From positions 1 to 64,000 of the forward strand of contig NZ_LIPP01000096.1 of NCBI RefSeq assembly GCF_001418335.1: DNA of 64,000 bases, in the 5' to 3' direction. Of this stretch, positions 44,621 through 53,637 are shown one piece after another. Position 1 is the stretch's first letter, and the number at the start of each line of letters is the position of its first letter. Source of the DNA: Streptomyces aurantiacus. Its GTDB lineage: Bacteria > Actinomycetota > Actinomycetes > Streptomycetales > Streptomycetaceae. Below the pieces are notes generated by a model that ran no database searches, was not told the DNA's origin, and was given only the letters and a program-made list of their open reading frames with translations. Both the position numbers and the translations under genes were made by a program.

Positions 44621-45196
44621 TCACCGTGGTCTTGCCAACGGCGTCGCAGGATGCGCTGCTCGCAGTCGATCCAGCCCGGCAATCTGTTGGGACGTACTCT
44701 TCGCGATGGCCGCGGCGAGTCCCGTCGCCTCGTCGGCCCGGCCTTGGTTCTGCTCTCCGGCACAGAGCGTCCGGGACTGGGTGACATGGGCGCGCAGCGC
44801 GTCGGTGAGGATCCGGTCGAACGGCGGGCCCTTCGTGGCGGCCGCTTCGTCGAGGGTGTCGAGGCTGACCATGCCCGGCATGTCGTGCCCCTCGTGGGGG
44901 CGCGTGTCCGGTACACCGGACAGCTCCAGTGCGGCGCGCAGACGGCGCAGGTCCTCGCGCAGTGTCGAGCCGGTCTTCGCCGCCAGCATGGCCACGGCCG
45001 GGTCCGCCGAGCGGGACGGAGCCAGGTCGGTCAGCTGCCGGGCACGCTCGGCCATGGGAATCATCAGCAGGATCCAGGCGGTGTCGGTCGCGTTGAAGGC
45101 CGATGTCCGCGGCGCGGCGGCTCCCGGCGGCGTACCGCCGGTTGTCGGCTGCGCGGTGCAGCCGACAACCAGCAGCGCCAGAGCCGCGGCGCACAC
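44621..45196 (-). CDS. DUF305-like lipoprotein
   Basis: 191 residues from GTG 45196: short signal with lipobox LLVVGC, then FNATDTAWILLMIPMAERAR, PHEGHDMPGM and AHVTQSRTLCAGEQNQGRAD. The fold pattern is DUF305 (copper-linked CopM/DUF305 family), but the usual His pair after the first helix (MIxHHxQA) is replaced by PMAERAR; only HEGHDM remains. It begins 12 nt after the DUF1996 stop on the same strand, so they are co-transcribed. The altered metal site makes a copper role uncertain. Confidence 0.75.
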   Translation of the reverse strand: MCAAALALLVVGCTAQPTTGGTPPGAAAPRTSAFNATDTAWILLMIPMAERARQLTDLAPSRSADPAVAMLAAKTGSTLREDLRRLRAALELSGVPDTRPHEGHDMPGMVSLDTLDEAAATKGPPFDRILTDALRAHVTQSRTLCAGEQNQGRADEATGLAAAIAKSTSQQIAGLDRLRAAHPATPLARPR

Positions 45197-45207
45197 CGAC
45201 CACAGGG

Positions 45208-46578
45208 TCAGAACGTGCCGGCGGAGTTGCACTTGGCCTTCTGGGTGATGCAGTCCTTCACACGGTGTCCGAGAGCGGCGTTGTCCCAGGCGTTGAAGAA
45301 GTCGCCGTGGATGGACGACGCCATGCCCGAGGCCAGCCGGAAGCCCGCGCTGCTGCCGCTGGTCGGGTAGCTGACGACGAAGGAGAGGTTGGGGATGGCG
45401 ACGGGGTAGGCGCCGCTGCACCTGCCGTCGTAGGTGAACGCCACGTGCGACTTGTGGTCGGGACTGTCGATGTTCTTGCCGTCCCAGCAGTCGGGGAAGA
45501 CGAGCTGGTGGGTGAGGTGGGCTTTGGGGGCACAGACCGGCCAGTTGCCGTCAGCGCTGCGGCCGGTCTCACCGCCCTCGCCGGAGCACCAGTACTGACC
45601 GGTCGATCCCGCCGGGGTGGGCGTCTGCACCTTCGCGTCACCCGCGATCATGCGGAAGCCCTCCGGGAAGGGCACGGTCGCCGAGGGGTCGGGGAGCCGG
45701 GAACCGTAGTAGACGATCATGCCCTCGGCCTCGATGGCCCGGTCGCCCTCGTAGAGGCTGGGGATCCAGTACGCCGAGAAATCGTCGGCCGGGGTGCAAC
45801 TGGTCGGCCTGTTGGCCAGCAGCGACTGGGCCGTGGAGAAGGCGTCCGTGCTCTTGTTGCCGAAGAAGCTGTGCATGTGGGACGCGCCGGGAAGGCCCGG
45901 CAGGACGATGGGGTCGTCCTGCTTGGAGTGACTGTAGGTGCAGGTGGCGTTGAACTCCGGAACCCGGACCACTCCGCCGGGCACCGCGGCCGGTGTCATC
46001 GCACGGAACTGGCTCAGCTGGGCGTCCCACTTGGCCTGGTCGACGGGAACCCAGCCGGGCGCCGCGCCGCCGCCCTCTGTGACGAAGGAGAACCAGTTGA
46101 TGTTCACGAAGTCACCGGACCCCGTGCCGCGCACCACGGCGAACACCGTCTGGGCACCGGTGGGGTGGCTGGAGGTCTCGGTCTCCCGGGTCGCCCAGTT
46201 CTGCCAACCGCCGGTCGGGGAGACCGAGACGACCGCGAGCAGCGGTCCGGTGAGGCTGCCGGTACGCAGCTCGACCGTGCCCGAGCCGACGGCGGAGGCG
46301 ATCCGCGCCGACACCGTCAGCCAGCCGGCCGTACCGAGGTCGACGTTGTCGAATCGCATCCAGTCGCCGTCGGCGAGGAACGCGGCGTTCTGCCCGCCGC
46401 CCAGGTCCGCGGTCGCCTCCAGCGCGACGCCCGACTGGGCCGCGTAGGACTCGGCCTGGACGGTGACCGTAGCGGCCTGCGCCCGTTGGGTCGAGACGGT
46501 CAGGCCCAGGGCGGCGGCCAGTACGACCACCAGGGCGTTCACCAAGAGTGTGTACAGAGGGACGCGATATCTGCGCAT
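45208..46578 (-). CDS. Secreted CBM6-DUF1996 protein
   Basis: 456 residues. Signal peptide to about AQAAT. CBM6-like carbohydrate-binding domain at about 38-165 (TVQAESYAAQSGVALEATAD, DWMRFDNVDLGTAG, INWFSF). DUF1996 at about 200-450: FNATCTYSHSKQDDPIVLPG, HMHSFFGNKSTDAFS, YWIPSLYEGDRAIE, FPDCWDGKNIDSPDHKSHVA. DUF1996 is common in fungal and actinobacterial secreted proteins; a conserved His/Asp-rich centre suggests catalysis or metal binding, not proven. ATG 46578 with GAGGAAG upstream. It follows GH16 on the same strand, but a strong hairpin lies between them. Confidence 0.85.
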   Translation of the reverse strand: MRRYRVPLYTLLVNALVVVLAAALGLTVSTQRAQAATVTVQAESYAAQSGVALEATADLGGGQNAAFLADGDWMRFDNVDLGTAGWLTVSARIASAVGSGTVELRTGSLTGPLLAVVSVSPTGGWQNWATRETETSSHPTGAQTVFAVVRGTGSGDFVNINWFSFVTEGGGAAPGWVPVDQAKWDAQLSQFRAMTPAAVPGGVVRVPEFNATCTYSHSKQDDPIVLPGLPGASHMHSFFGNKSTDAFSTAQSLLANRPTSCTPADDFSAYWIPSLYEGDRAIEAEGMIVYYGSRLPDPSATVPFPEGFRMIAGDAKVQTPTPAGSTGQYWCSGEGGETGRSADGNWPVCAPKAHLTHQLVFPDCWDGKNIDSPDHKSHVAFTYDGRCSGAYPVAIPNLSFVVSYPTSGSSAGFRLASGMASSIHGDFFNAWDNAALGHRVKDCITQKAKCNSAGTF

Positions 46579-46643
46579 CTCACTTCCTCACGAACATCGG
46601 GGGGGTGAAGGGACTGGGCAGAGGAGCTGCTTCCTGCCGGAGA

Positions 46644-46674
46644 GCCGCTCCGCCCGAGGGACGGGCGGAGCGGC
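46644..46674 (-). terminator. Perfect 13-bp hairpin after GH16
   Basis: GCCGCTCCGCCCG and CGGGCGGAGCGGC pair exactly around AGGGA. It separates the GH16 gene from the DUF1996 gene. Confidence 0.8.
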
Positions 46675-46729
46675 CCGCGAGCGACCGCCGCGGTGGCCGG
46701 GGCTCGGTCGTCGGCCGGGGAACCGAGGA

Positions 46730-48448
46730 CTACTGATAGACCCGTACGAAGTCGACGAGCATCTTGGACGGGAAGGGAGTGCCGACGTCCGTCGGGCCCG
46801 GCCAGTCACCGCCGACCGCGAGATTGAGGATCATGTAGTGCGGGTGGTCGAAGATCCACGGCCCGCGAGTCTGCTCCACCTGGTCCTTGTCGAGGGAGAA
46901 GACGGTCCGGCCGTCCAGGCTGTAGGTGATGCCCTTGCTGTTCCAGTCGGCGGCCCAGGTGTGGAAATCGTCGGAGAAGTCGGCGTTCCCCGGCAGGGTG
47001 TACGGCGAACCGATTCCGCCTCCGCCGTTGTAGGCGGGCGCGTGGACGGTCGAGTACGCGGTCTTCACGTCCTTGCCGAGGACCTCCACGATGTCGATCT
47101 CGCCGTTGTACGGCCACGGCCGGCCCGTCAGGAAGTCGGCGCCCATCATCCAGAACGCGGGCCACAGGCCGTTGCCCTTGGGCACCTTGATACGTGCTTC
47201 GACGCGCCCGTAGGTGAACTGGAACGTCGCGCCGGTGTTCATCCGCGCCGAGGTGTACTGGCAGGTGGTGCTGCCGCTCAACGGGTCACGCGGGCACGAC
47301 GATCCGGCGGTGGCCTCCTTGCGGGCCTCCATCACCAGGTGTCCCGACCCGTCCAGCGAGGCGTTGCGTTGATCGGTGTAGTACTCCAGCTCGTTGTTCG
47401 GCCCGGTGCCCGGGTCGGCCCGCCACTTCGAGGCGTCGGGCTTGCCGCCCGCGCCGCCGTCGAACTCGTCGCTCCACACCAGCCGCGGCGGGTTCGCGGG
47501 GTCGCTCGGCAGGGGCGGGGGCGTGATCGGGTCCCCGCCGGTGCCGTACACCTGGAACTCCCACAGCGAGTAGCCGTAGGGGGTAGCACGTTCCGTGCCG
47601 TACATGCGCACATAGCGGCCGGAGCCGGAGACGGTCAGTGTCTGCTTGAAGCCCGTACCGGACGTCGTCGAGTAGATCGGCGTCCAGTCGGTGCCGTTCG
47701 GTGAGACCTGGATCTGGAAGGACTTGGCGTAGGCGGGATCCCATTGCAGGACGACCTTGTCGATCTGTGCCGTCGCGCCGAGGTCGAGGGAGATCCAGCC
47801 CGGGTCGGTCCATCCGGTGGTGGAGCTGGTGGCCCAGCGGGAGGCCGGGTCCCGGTCGAACGCCCTGGCCGGTGTGCACTCCCAGCAGTTCCCGTCGCTC
47901 TGGGAGGAGGAGGCCGCGCCCGGCCTGCCGTAGGACAGCAGTCGGCCCGGCTCTCCGCCGGAACCGCCGGCGGTGCCGTACACCTGGAACTCCCACAGCG
48001 AGTAGCCGTAGGGGGTAGCACGTTCCGTGCCGTACATGCGCACATAGCGGCCGGTCCCGGAGACGGCCAGGTTCTGGGTGCCGCCCGTGCCCGTGGCCGT
48101 CTGGTGGACGGTGGTCCATCTCTGCGCGTCGCTCGACACCTCGATTCTGAACGCCCTGCCGTACGCGGCTTCCCAGTTGAGGACGACCCGGGTGATCTCG
48201 GCACTTGCCCCGAGGTCGATCTGGATCCACTGCGGATCGGCGAAGGCGCTGGACCACCGGGTCCCGGGATCCGAGTCGACGGCGCTCCGAGCGTTGAAGT
48301 CCCCCTCGGTACTTGAGGCGGTGGCCGTCTTTCCCTGCGAGAGCAGGAACTCCGCAGCCTGTGCGGAAGGGGCGGGGAGAGCGATGAAAGTGAGTAGTGA
48401 GGCCGCGAGTGTCAGAAATAAGGCGAAACGACGCAGCAGTGCGCGCAT
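46730..48448 (-). CDS. Glycoside hydrolase family 16 with two CBM32 domains
   Basis: 572 residues: signal peptide to about AQAAE, two F5/8 type C (CBM32) domains (about 35-158 and 170-300), a Pro linker, then GH16 at about 325-572. The catalytic GEIDIVEVLG matches ExDxxE of GH16 retaining enzymes (laminarinases, beta-1,3-glucanases). WPAFWMMG and PHYMILNLAVGG are the usual flanks. It probably cleaves beta-1,3 or mixed-linked glucans outside the cell. ATG 48448 has GAGGAG 7 nt upstream. Two CebR-like palindromes lie between it and the divergent LacI gene, so induction by glucan oligosaccharides is likely. Confidence 0.92.
   Translation of the reverse strand: MRALLRRFALFLTLAASLLTFIALPAPSAQAAEFLLSQGKTATASSTEGDFNARSAVDSDPGTRWSSAFADPQWIQIDLGASAEITRVVLNWEAAYGRAFRIEVSSDAQRWTTVHQTATGTGGTQNLAVSGTGRYVRMYGTERATPYGYSLWEFQVYGTAGGSGGEPGRLLSYGRPGAASSSQSDGNCWECTPARAFDRDPASRWATSSTTGWTDPGWISLDLGATAQIDKVVLQWDPAYAKSFQIQVSPNGTDWTPIYSTTSGTGFKQTLTVSGSGRYVRMYGTERATPYGYSLWEFQVYGTGGDPITPPPLPSDPANPPRLVWSDEFDGGAGGKPDASKWRADPGTGPNNELEYYTDQRNASLDGSGHLVMEARKEATAGSSCPRDPLSGSTTCQYTSARMNTGATFQFTYGRVEARIKVPKGNGLWPAFWMMGADFLTGRPWPYNGEIDIVEVLGKDVKTAYSTVHAPAYNGGGGIGSPYTLPGNADFSDDFHTWAADWNSKGITYSLDGRTVFSLDKDQVEQTRGPWIFDHPHYMILNLAVGGDWPGPTDVGTPFPSKMLVDFVRVYQ
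47539..48054. repeat. 84-bp identical segments in the two CBM32 domains
   Basis: Bases 47539-47622 and 47971-48054 are identical, 432 nt (144 codons) apart, while the rest of the two domains differs clearly. They encode RYVRMYGTERATPYGYSLWE and FQVYGT. This indicates recent gene conversion. Confidence 0.85.
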
Positions 48449-48475
48449 GGGCGACTCCTCAAGTGGGGGCGAGTG

Positions 48476-48489
48476 AGGGAGCGCTCCCT
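48476..48489. promoter_or_regulatory. CebR-like palindrome AGGGAGCGCTCCCT
   Basis: Exact 14-bp palindrome, 28 nt before the GH16 start. The core GGGAGCGCTCCC equals the centre of the CebR box TGGGAGCGCTCCCA as I remember it. Confidence 0.8.
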
Positions 48490-48574
48490 GAAGGGGAGAA
48501 TGGAGGCGTGCGTGAAGGCTGTCAAGGGCAGTTTCACCTTGGAAAAATAGTGGTGTAACGCGTACGACTTTTCC

Positions 48575-48588
48575 AGGGAGCGGTCCCT
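48575..48588. promoter_or_regulatory. Second CebR-like site AGGGAGCGGTCCCT
   Basis: One mismatch from the first palindrome, 99 nt away. It may help loop DNA or control the LacI gene. Confidence 0.65.
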
Positions 48589-48775
48589 CACGACGCCCGC
48601 TCCGCGCTGTCGGTCCGAGGACGGCGCAGGTGGCGAGGGGCTCTTGGACATGCTCATGACGCCCCGGCCTGCGGATACGCTGCTTGCAACGTCATGACGC
48701 TGAGCCGGAGGTCGCCCTGATGAGAAAACCCGCCCCGCGCACGAGCCCGGGCGGCGCCACAGGGGACGGACGGGT

Positions 48776-49768
48776 ATGAAACGCCCCACTCTGGAAGTGG
48801 TCGCCGCCCGGGCGGGCGTGTCCAAATCGAGCGTCTCCCGCGTCATCAACGGCGAGACGACGGTCGCCCCGGAGATCCGAGACGTCGTCATGCGCGCGGT
48901 GCACGAACTGGGTTACGTACCCAACGGGGCGGCCCGCAACCTCGTCACCCGCCGCACCGACACCCTCGCCGTGGTGGTCTCCGACCCACCACAGGGAGTC
49001 GTCTCCGACGACCCCCTCTTCTCCGCTGTGGTCCGCGCCGTCAGCAGAGAGCTGGAGAAGGCGGGCAAACGGCTCGTGCTCATGCTCGCGGAATCGGACC
49101 AGAGCCGGACCCGGGTGGTGCAGTACATCGCCGGCGGACACGTGGACGGCGTGCTCCTTGTCGCCCTGCACGGTACGGATTCCCTGCCGGCCGCGCTCGC
49201 CCGGCAGGGTTTGCCCGTCGTGTCCTTCAACCGCACCTCCGCACAGGACGTCCCGTACGTGGCGCTGGACAACGCCGGCGGAGCGGCACTGGCCGTACGT
49301 CATCTTCTGGAGCGCGACCGGCGCCGGATCGCCACCATCACCGGACCGCTCGAACTCTACGAGGCGCGTGAGCGCCTCGCCGGCTACCGGCAGACACTGC
49401 GAGACACCGGCCGTCGCTCGATCGTGGCACTGGGCGACTTCACGAGAGTCTCCGGCGCCGAAGCCATGCGCCAACTCCTGGAGGACGATCCCGACCTCGA
49501 CGCAGTGTTCGCGTCCAACGATCTGATGGCGATCGGAGCCCTGCGCACCCTCCAGAAGGCGGGCCGACGCGTTCCCGAGGACGTGGCGGTGATCGGCTTC
49601 GACGACATCGAGGCCGCGTCCTACACGAGCCCCGCACTCACCTCGGTACGCAGCCCGATGGCGGACCAGGCGACCGCGGCCGTCCACCTGCTCCTCAGTT
49701 TGATAGACGGCGGGCCCACAGACCCGGTGATCATGCCGAATGAACTCGTGGTACGCGAATCGACCTGA
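48776..49768 (+). CDS. LacI-family regulator
   Basis: 330 residues. HTH at the N-terminus: TLEVVAARAGVSKSSVSRVI. Sugar-binding periplasmic-type domain: HVDGVLLVALHGTDSL, ASNDLMAIGALRTLQKAGRR and PEDVAVIGFDDIEAASYTSP. The leucine in helix 4 (NGAARNLVTRRT region) is as in repressors of this family. Divergent from GH16; two palindromes between them are its likely operators. Effector probably a beta-glucan oligosaccharide (inference from the GH16 neighbour). Confidence 0.9.
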   Translation: MKRPTLEVVAARAGVSKSSVSRVINGETTVAPEIRDVVMRAVHELGYVPNGAARNLVTRRTDTLAVVVSDPPQGVVSDDPLFSAVVRAVSRELEKAGKRLVLMLAESDQSRTRVVQYIAGGHVDGVLLVALHGTDSLPAALARQGLPVVSFNRTSAQDVPYVALDNAGGAALAVRHLLERDRRRIATITGPLELYEARERLAGYRQTLRDTGRRSIVALGDFTRVSGAEAMRQLLEDDPDLDAVFASNDLMAIGALRTLQKAGRRVPEDVAVIGFDDIEAASYTSPALTSVRSPMADQATAAVHLLLSLIDGGPTDPVIMPNELVVREST

Positions 49769-50475
49769 TCGCGCGACTGATCCCGAAACCCCCTGCAGCG
49801 TGCCCATTTCGAGCAACAACCCCCTGGCAGGGTTCGGTTCCACCACCTCTGCGAAACCGCACGCCGCCCAGATCCCGCGGACTGGAGCCGAACCCGCTAC
49901 GCCCCGGCTCCAGTCCGCCCGCCGTCTTCACCGGCCGGTCCGAGACCGGAGGGCGCCCCCTGGCCGACACACCATGCGCTTTCCACAAGGCCCGGCGTAC
50001 CCCGCGCGCAAGCAGCAGCGGGGGTACCCAACGCGCTCAGGCCCTGCGCAAGCACCAGGCCGGCAGGAGTCTCTTCAGTTGTGACGGGAGCGGGCACACG
50101 CCTCGAACGACCGTGGGCGTCATGCCACACGGTTCAGTGTCGCCTGCACGCACACCTTGACGTTGCCCCCCCCACGAATCAGATACCTCTCCACACTCGA
50201 CCGACGCGCGAGGGCGAGGGGTTGGCGCCCCCGACACCGGAGTCCTCCATGGCGGGCAGCAGGTCCTCGATCCGCTGTTGCTGGGACTCCTCGCGGAGTA
50301 GTAGCGGACCACCGCCGCCGCGGCGAGCGCGTCCAGCACGCGAGGCGAGTGGGTGGGGTGGCTGCCGCCTCGTCGGCGACGTGGGTCAGCAGGGCGAAGG
50401 CCGCCGCGTGGTTCGGGCGCAGGGTCATGAGCTGCCCGGTGGCCAGCGGGGCCCTGCCGATCAGGGCCGGGTCGT
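49769..50475. other. Gene-poor stretch
   Basis: No gene is supported. On the minus strand pieces such as LRPNHAAAFALLTHVADEAA, VLDALAAAAVVRYYS and QQRIEDLLPAMEDSGVGGAN appear in different frames, suggesting the worn end of the same broken gene as the LuxR-like fragment. Confidence 0.45.
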
Positions 50476-50690
50476 CGGAGGTGAGAACGGCCAGGCCGAC
50501 GAGCATGCCATCGGGGGTCTCTGTGCATTCGTCCAGCCCCGGGACGGTCCGGAGCGCGGAGCGCTGCCGTGGCGGCAGGCTGTCCAGCTCACCATGCACC
50601 GGGCGGAGCATCTGAGGAAGGCCGGCGAAGCCAAGGTGCGCCTCGGACTCGCTGCCGACCGCTCGCAGCACCCGTCCGCCCTCTCTCCGC
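50476..50690 (-). pseudogene. LuxR-type ATPase regulator fragment
   Basis: HLGFAGLPQMLRPVHGELDS, LPPRQRSALRTVPGLDE and GMLVGLAVL match the region just after the Walker A part of LuxR regulators with an AAA domain (LAFAGLHQLLRPVLD..LPPRQRxALR). Everything else of the about 900-residue protein is gone. Confidence 0.6.
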
Positions 50691-50784
50691 GTGCGGTCGG
50701 CCGTGGAATCGAGCGCGTTCGTGGCATTGGCAAGCGGGCCAGGTGGGCGAGGGCTGCCGCGCGAGCCGAGGGTGCGGGATCTGT

Positions 50785-50930
50785 CCGTGATCACCATCTC
50801 CCCCGGCCCCGGCACACCACCCCGCACCTCCACCACCACAGACCGGCACACCACAGGATCCGCACGCAACCAGCCCTGCAGCGAACGCAACTCCCCCGCA
50901 CCCAGCCCAACCTGCAGCTCCAACCGCACT
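50785..50930 (-). pseudogene. EACC1-like domain fragment
   Basis: VRLELQVGLGAGELRSLQGW, LRADPVVCRSVVVEVRGGVP and GPGEM resemble the effector-associated constant component 1 of predicted conflict systems (ELRSLRxWL, then PRPGEMG). The transmembrane second half and any effector gene are missing. Confidence 0.5.
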
Positions 50931-51429
50931 CCGGACCAGGCAAAGCCCCATGAGCAGCACAAACACCCGGCGATCAGCATCGGTACCGGGCCGCGCATGG
51001 CGTCCGGTGGACACATGGCCCTGCTGAACCGCCCGGAGGAGGTCGCGTCCGCCCTGCTGGAGTTGCTCTGACGTCGCGCCACGGGAACCGGGACGCGGGC
51101 CGTCCCCCGCACGGCGATACGGTCGGCCACCGCCTTTGCCGTGGAAGCCGCAAACCGCGTCTGCCGACGGCGGAGGCGTCGCCGAGCGGGTGGGAGCGAG
51201 AGTTCCGTCGGTCTACGGCCGTCGGTCTACGGGCAACGCGAGCGCCGCCGCGCGGTCTCGGAGCGAAGAGCAAGTTGATCGTGCTCGCGCTCGTGGCCGG
51301 TGACGGCGGTTGTGCCCCGCCCGTTCGGCACGGGGTGGTCCATCGGTCCGCCCGTGGCCCACACCGTGTCTCAGCGGGTTCTTCGCCGTGATCCAGATCC
51401 AGGAGAGGTGGGTGGCGGTACCCCTGTGG

Positions 51430-52233
51430 TTACTCGCGGCCCACCACCCCCGCCAGAAGCTGTGCCGTGCCCTCGGGCGACTCCACCTGGAAGTGGTGGC
51501 TGCCCAGGTCGACGAGGGTGATGTCGAAACGGTCCCCGTAGCGGTCGATCGCTTCCTGGTCTGTCAGTTCTCGTACCGCGAACACGGTGATCGGCTGCTT
51601 CGTCTCACGCAGCGCCGCGTCCATGTCCCAGTGCACCAGCCCCTCGATGGCCCGGAGGCCGGCGGGCTGCCGTACGGCGACCATCTTCTCGAAGTAGGTG
51701 TCCTTGAGGGCTTGGTCGGTCCCGGCGGGCGAGCCTCCCTCGACCAGGCCCCGCACCGTTTCGGCGAAGTCCTCGCGGAACATGTGCTTCATCGCCTCGG
51801 TCTGCTCATCGCTCTGCGCCGGGAACAGGCTCAGGTAGTGCAGCGCGTCGAGGGCGACCACGTGCGAGACCGTGTCCGGGAGCTGTCGGCCGGCTTCGAC
51901 GGCGACCGCCCCGCCGAGGGAGTGCCCGGCCACGACCGCCGTGTCCACCGATTCGGCTTCCAGCACGGCGGCCACGTCGCGAGCGAATTCCTCGATCGTC
52001 CAGACGTCCCGCGTCGACCGCGACTCGCCGTGCTCAGCGAGGTCGATCGCGAGAACGCGGTAGGTGTCGGGCAGATGATCGGTGACCGCGTCGAAGTCGT
52101 TCCGGCTGCATCCCCATCCGTGGATGAGCGCGAGGACCGGCCCCGTGGCCGGGCCACTGACCGTGTACCGGATGGTCGTGTGGTCCCCCCGCTGCACCTC
52201 AAGGTTCTGCCTGGTCCTGTGTGCGGTAGTCAC
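51430..52233 (-). CDS. Alpha/beta hydrolase
   Basis: 267 residues from GTG 52233 (AAGGAG 6 nt upstream). Oxyanion HGW in LALIHGWGCSRNDF, VLAIDLAEHGES, nucleophile elbow VVAGHSLGGAVAV (Ser intact) and the terminal His in LGSHHFQVESPEG. Last gene of the leftward island. Similar enzymes act as esterases or C-C hydrolases; the substrate is unknown. 64 nt separate it from the MFS gene upstream. Confidence 0.88.
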   Translation of the reverse strand: MTTAHRTRQNLEVQRGDHTTIRYTVSGPATGPVLALIHGWGCSRNDFDAVTDHLPDTYRVLAIDLAEHGESRSTRDVWTIEEFARDVAAVLEAESVDTAVVAGHSLGGAVAVEAGRQLPDTVSHVVALDALHYLSLFPAQSDEQTEAMKHMFREDFAETVRGLVEGGSPAGTDQALKDTYFEKMVAVRQPAGLRAIEGLVHWDMDAALRETKQPITVFAVRELTDQEAIDRYGDRFDITLVDLGSHHFQVESPEGTAQLLAGVVGRE

Positions 52234-52297
52234 AATGTCTCCTTTTTGAGAATAGCGAAGAAACCTACGGGCTGGTGCGGTGACGCTGTTCGGCACC

Positions 52298-53599
52298 TCA
52301 GTTGCACGGGACGCTCCGCGGGACCATGACCGCGTGGCGCTTCACCCGTACCTGGTTCAGGCGCAGCACGAAGGCGGACGAAGCGATCACCACGATGGCC
52401 AGCGCGGAGATCTCGGCGGCCGGCCTCAGACCGATGTTGGTGACGGCGATTCCCCCGAGTACGGAAGGCACGCTGTTTCCCAGGTAGTTGATGACGTTCG
52501 CCATGGCGAACACGGCTCCGCGCTCATGCGGCTCGGCTACGCGGGCCAAGGTGCCGAAGGTCGCCAGCACCGACGCGCCGAAGCCGATACCCGAAACGAC
52601 GGTGCCGACGGCGGCCAGCCAGGCGAGGTCCTGCGTCACTCCGGCGAGCGATGTCAGGGTGCCGAGCGCGAGCAGTGCGGACGAGGGGGCCAGCAGCGAG
52701 GACGCCGGCCGGGAGCGGAGCAGGCTGATCGCGACCGCTCCGGTGCCCGCCAGGAGGGTCACGACGACACCGCCGATCAGGTGGCTGTCCAGTCCCAGCA
52801 GTTGGGCCGCGACGGACGGGCCGAGCGAGAGGTATATCCCGGCGAGTGCCCAGGCGGCGATCCCCGCCGGCACCAGTGGGACAAGGTCCGCTCGCAGGTG
52901 CGCGGGCATCGCGACCCGAGGGCGCAGGGAGGCGACGGCGCCCGGCCGACGGGATGACGTCTCGGGGGTGAGGGCGACGATCACCGCTGCCGCCGCCATT
53001 CCGGCCAGCAGCAGTGCGTAGACCAGCCGGGTCGGGGACGGGGCGAACTGCACCAGCGCGCCACTGCCCAGAGCACCGAGTGCGAGTCCGCTCAGGGGCG
53101 CTATGGAGGTGACGACGCCTGCCCGCCCGCGCGAGGGTTCGAGATCGACGAGCATGGCGCTCAGGGTGGTGGTCGCCGCCCCGGTCGCGATGCCCTGCAG
53201 GATCCGTGCGGCGGACAGGACGAACACGTTCCCGGCGACCAGGAACAGGACCAGTGCGACCACCTCCAGTGCGATCGCGGCAGCGAGTACCGGCCGGCGG
53301 CCGAGGTGGTCCGACAGTCCTCCCACGGTGAGCAACGTGGCCAGCAGACCGAACACGTACAGGGCGAAGACGACGGTCAGCGCCCACGCCGCGAAATGCC
53401 ACTGCTGCTGGTAGATCACGTAGAGCGGCGACGGCGCGCTGGAAGCGGCCAGGAAGAGCATGAAGACGGCGGCTACAGCGAGGAAGGCACCCTTCCCCGG
53501 ACCGCGGGCCGAACCGCGCGCCGCTGGTACGTGCTGTGTCCTCGTGCCGTACGCTCTGCCGGCCTTACGGTCCCCGGCAGCGCGGCGTGTGATTGTCAT
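52298..53599 (-). CDS. MFS transporter
   Basis: 433 residues with 12 predicted membrane segments. Loop motif LSDHLGRRPVLAAAI (motif A) is clear. MTITRRAAGDRK-type basic N-terminus. It lies in the leftward island between the old yellow enzyme and the hydrolase genes (38 nt from the former). Probably imports the island's substrate or exports a product. Confidence 0.9.
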   Translation of the reverse strand: MTITRRAAGDRKAGRAYGTRTQHVPAARGSARGPGKGAFLAVAAVFMLFLAASSAPSPLYVIYQQQWHFAAWALTVVFALYVFGLLATLLTVGGLSDHLGRRPVLAAAIALEVVALVLFLVAGNVFVLSAARILQGIATGAATTTLSAMLVDLEPSRGRAGVVTSIAPLSGLALGALGSGALVQFAPSPTRLVYALLLAGMAAAAVIVALTPETSSRRPGAVASLRPRVAMPAHLRADLVPLVPAGIAAWALAGIYLSLGPSVAAQLLGLDSHLIGGVVVTLLAGTGAVAISLLRSRPASSLLAPSSALLALGTLTSLAGVTQDLAWLAAVGTVVSGIGFGASVLATFGTLARVAEPHERGAVFAMANVINYLGNSVPSVLGGIAVTNIGLRPAAEISALAIVVIASSAFVLRLNQVRVKRHAVMVPRSVPCN

Positions 53600-53637
53600 C
53601 AGATTTTCCCCTCATATCTCCGGTTGCGACTCTGATC

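Noticed and set aside
49740-50084. 114-codon plus-strand frame after the LacI gene
   Set aside because: No start signal, no domain, Arg/Pro-rich.
51069-51429. Possible gene before the alpha/beta hydrolase end
   Set aside because: No frame has coding-like composition or motifs.
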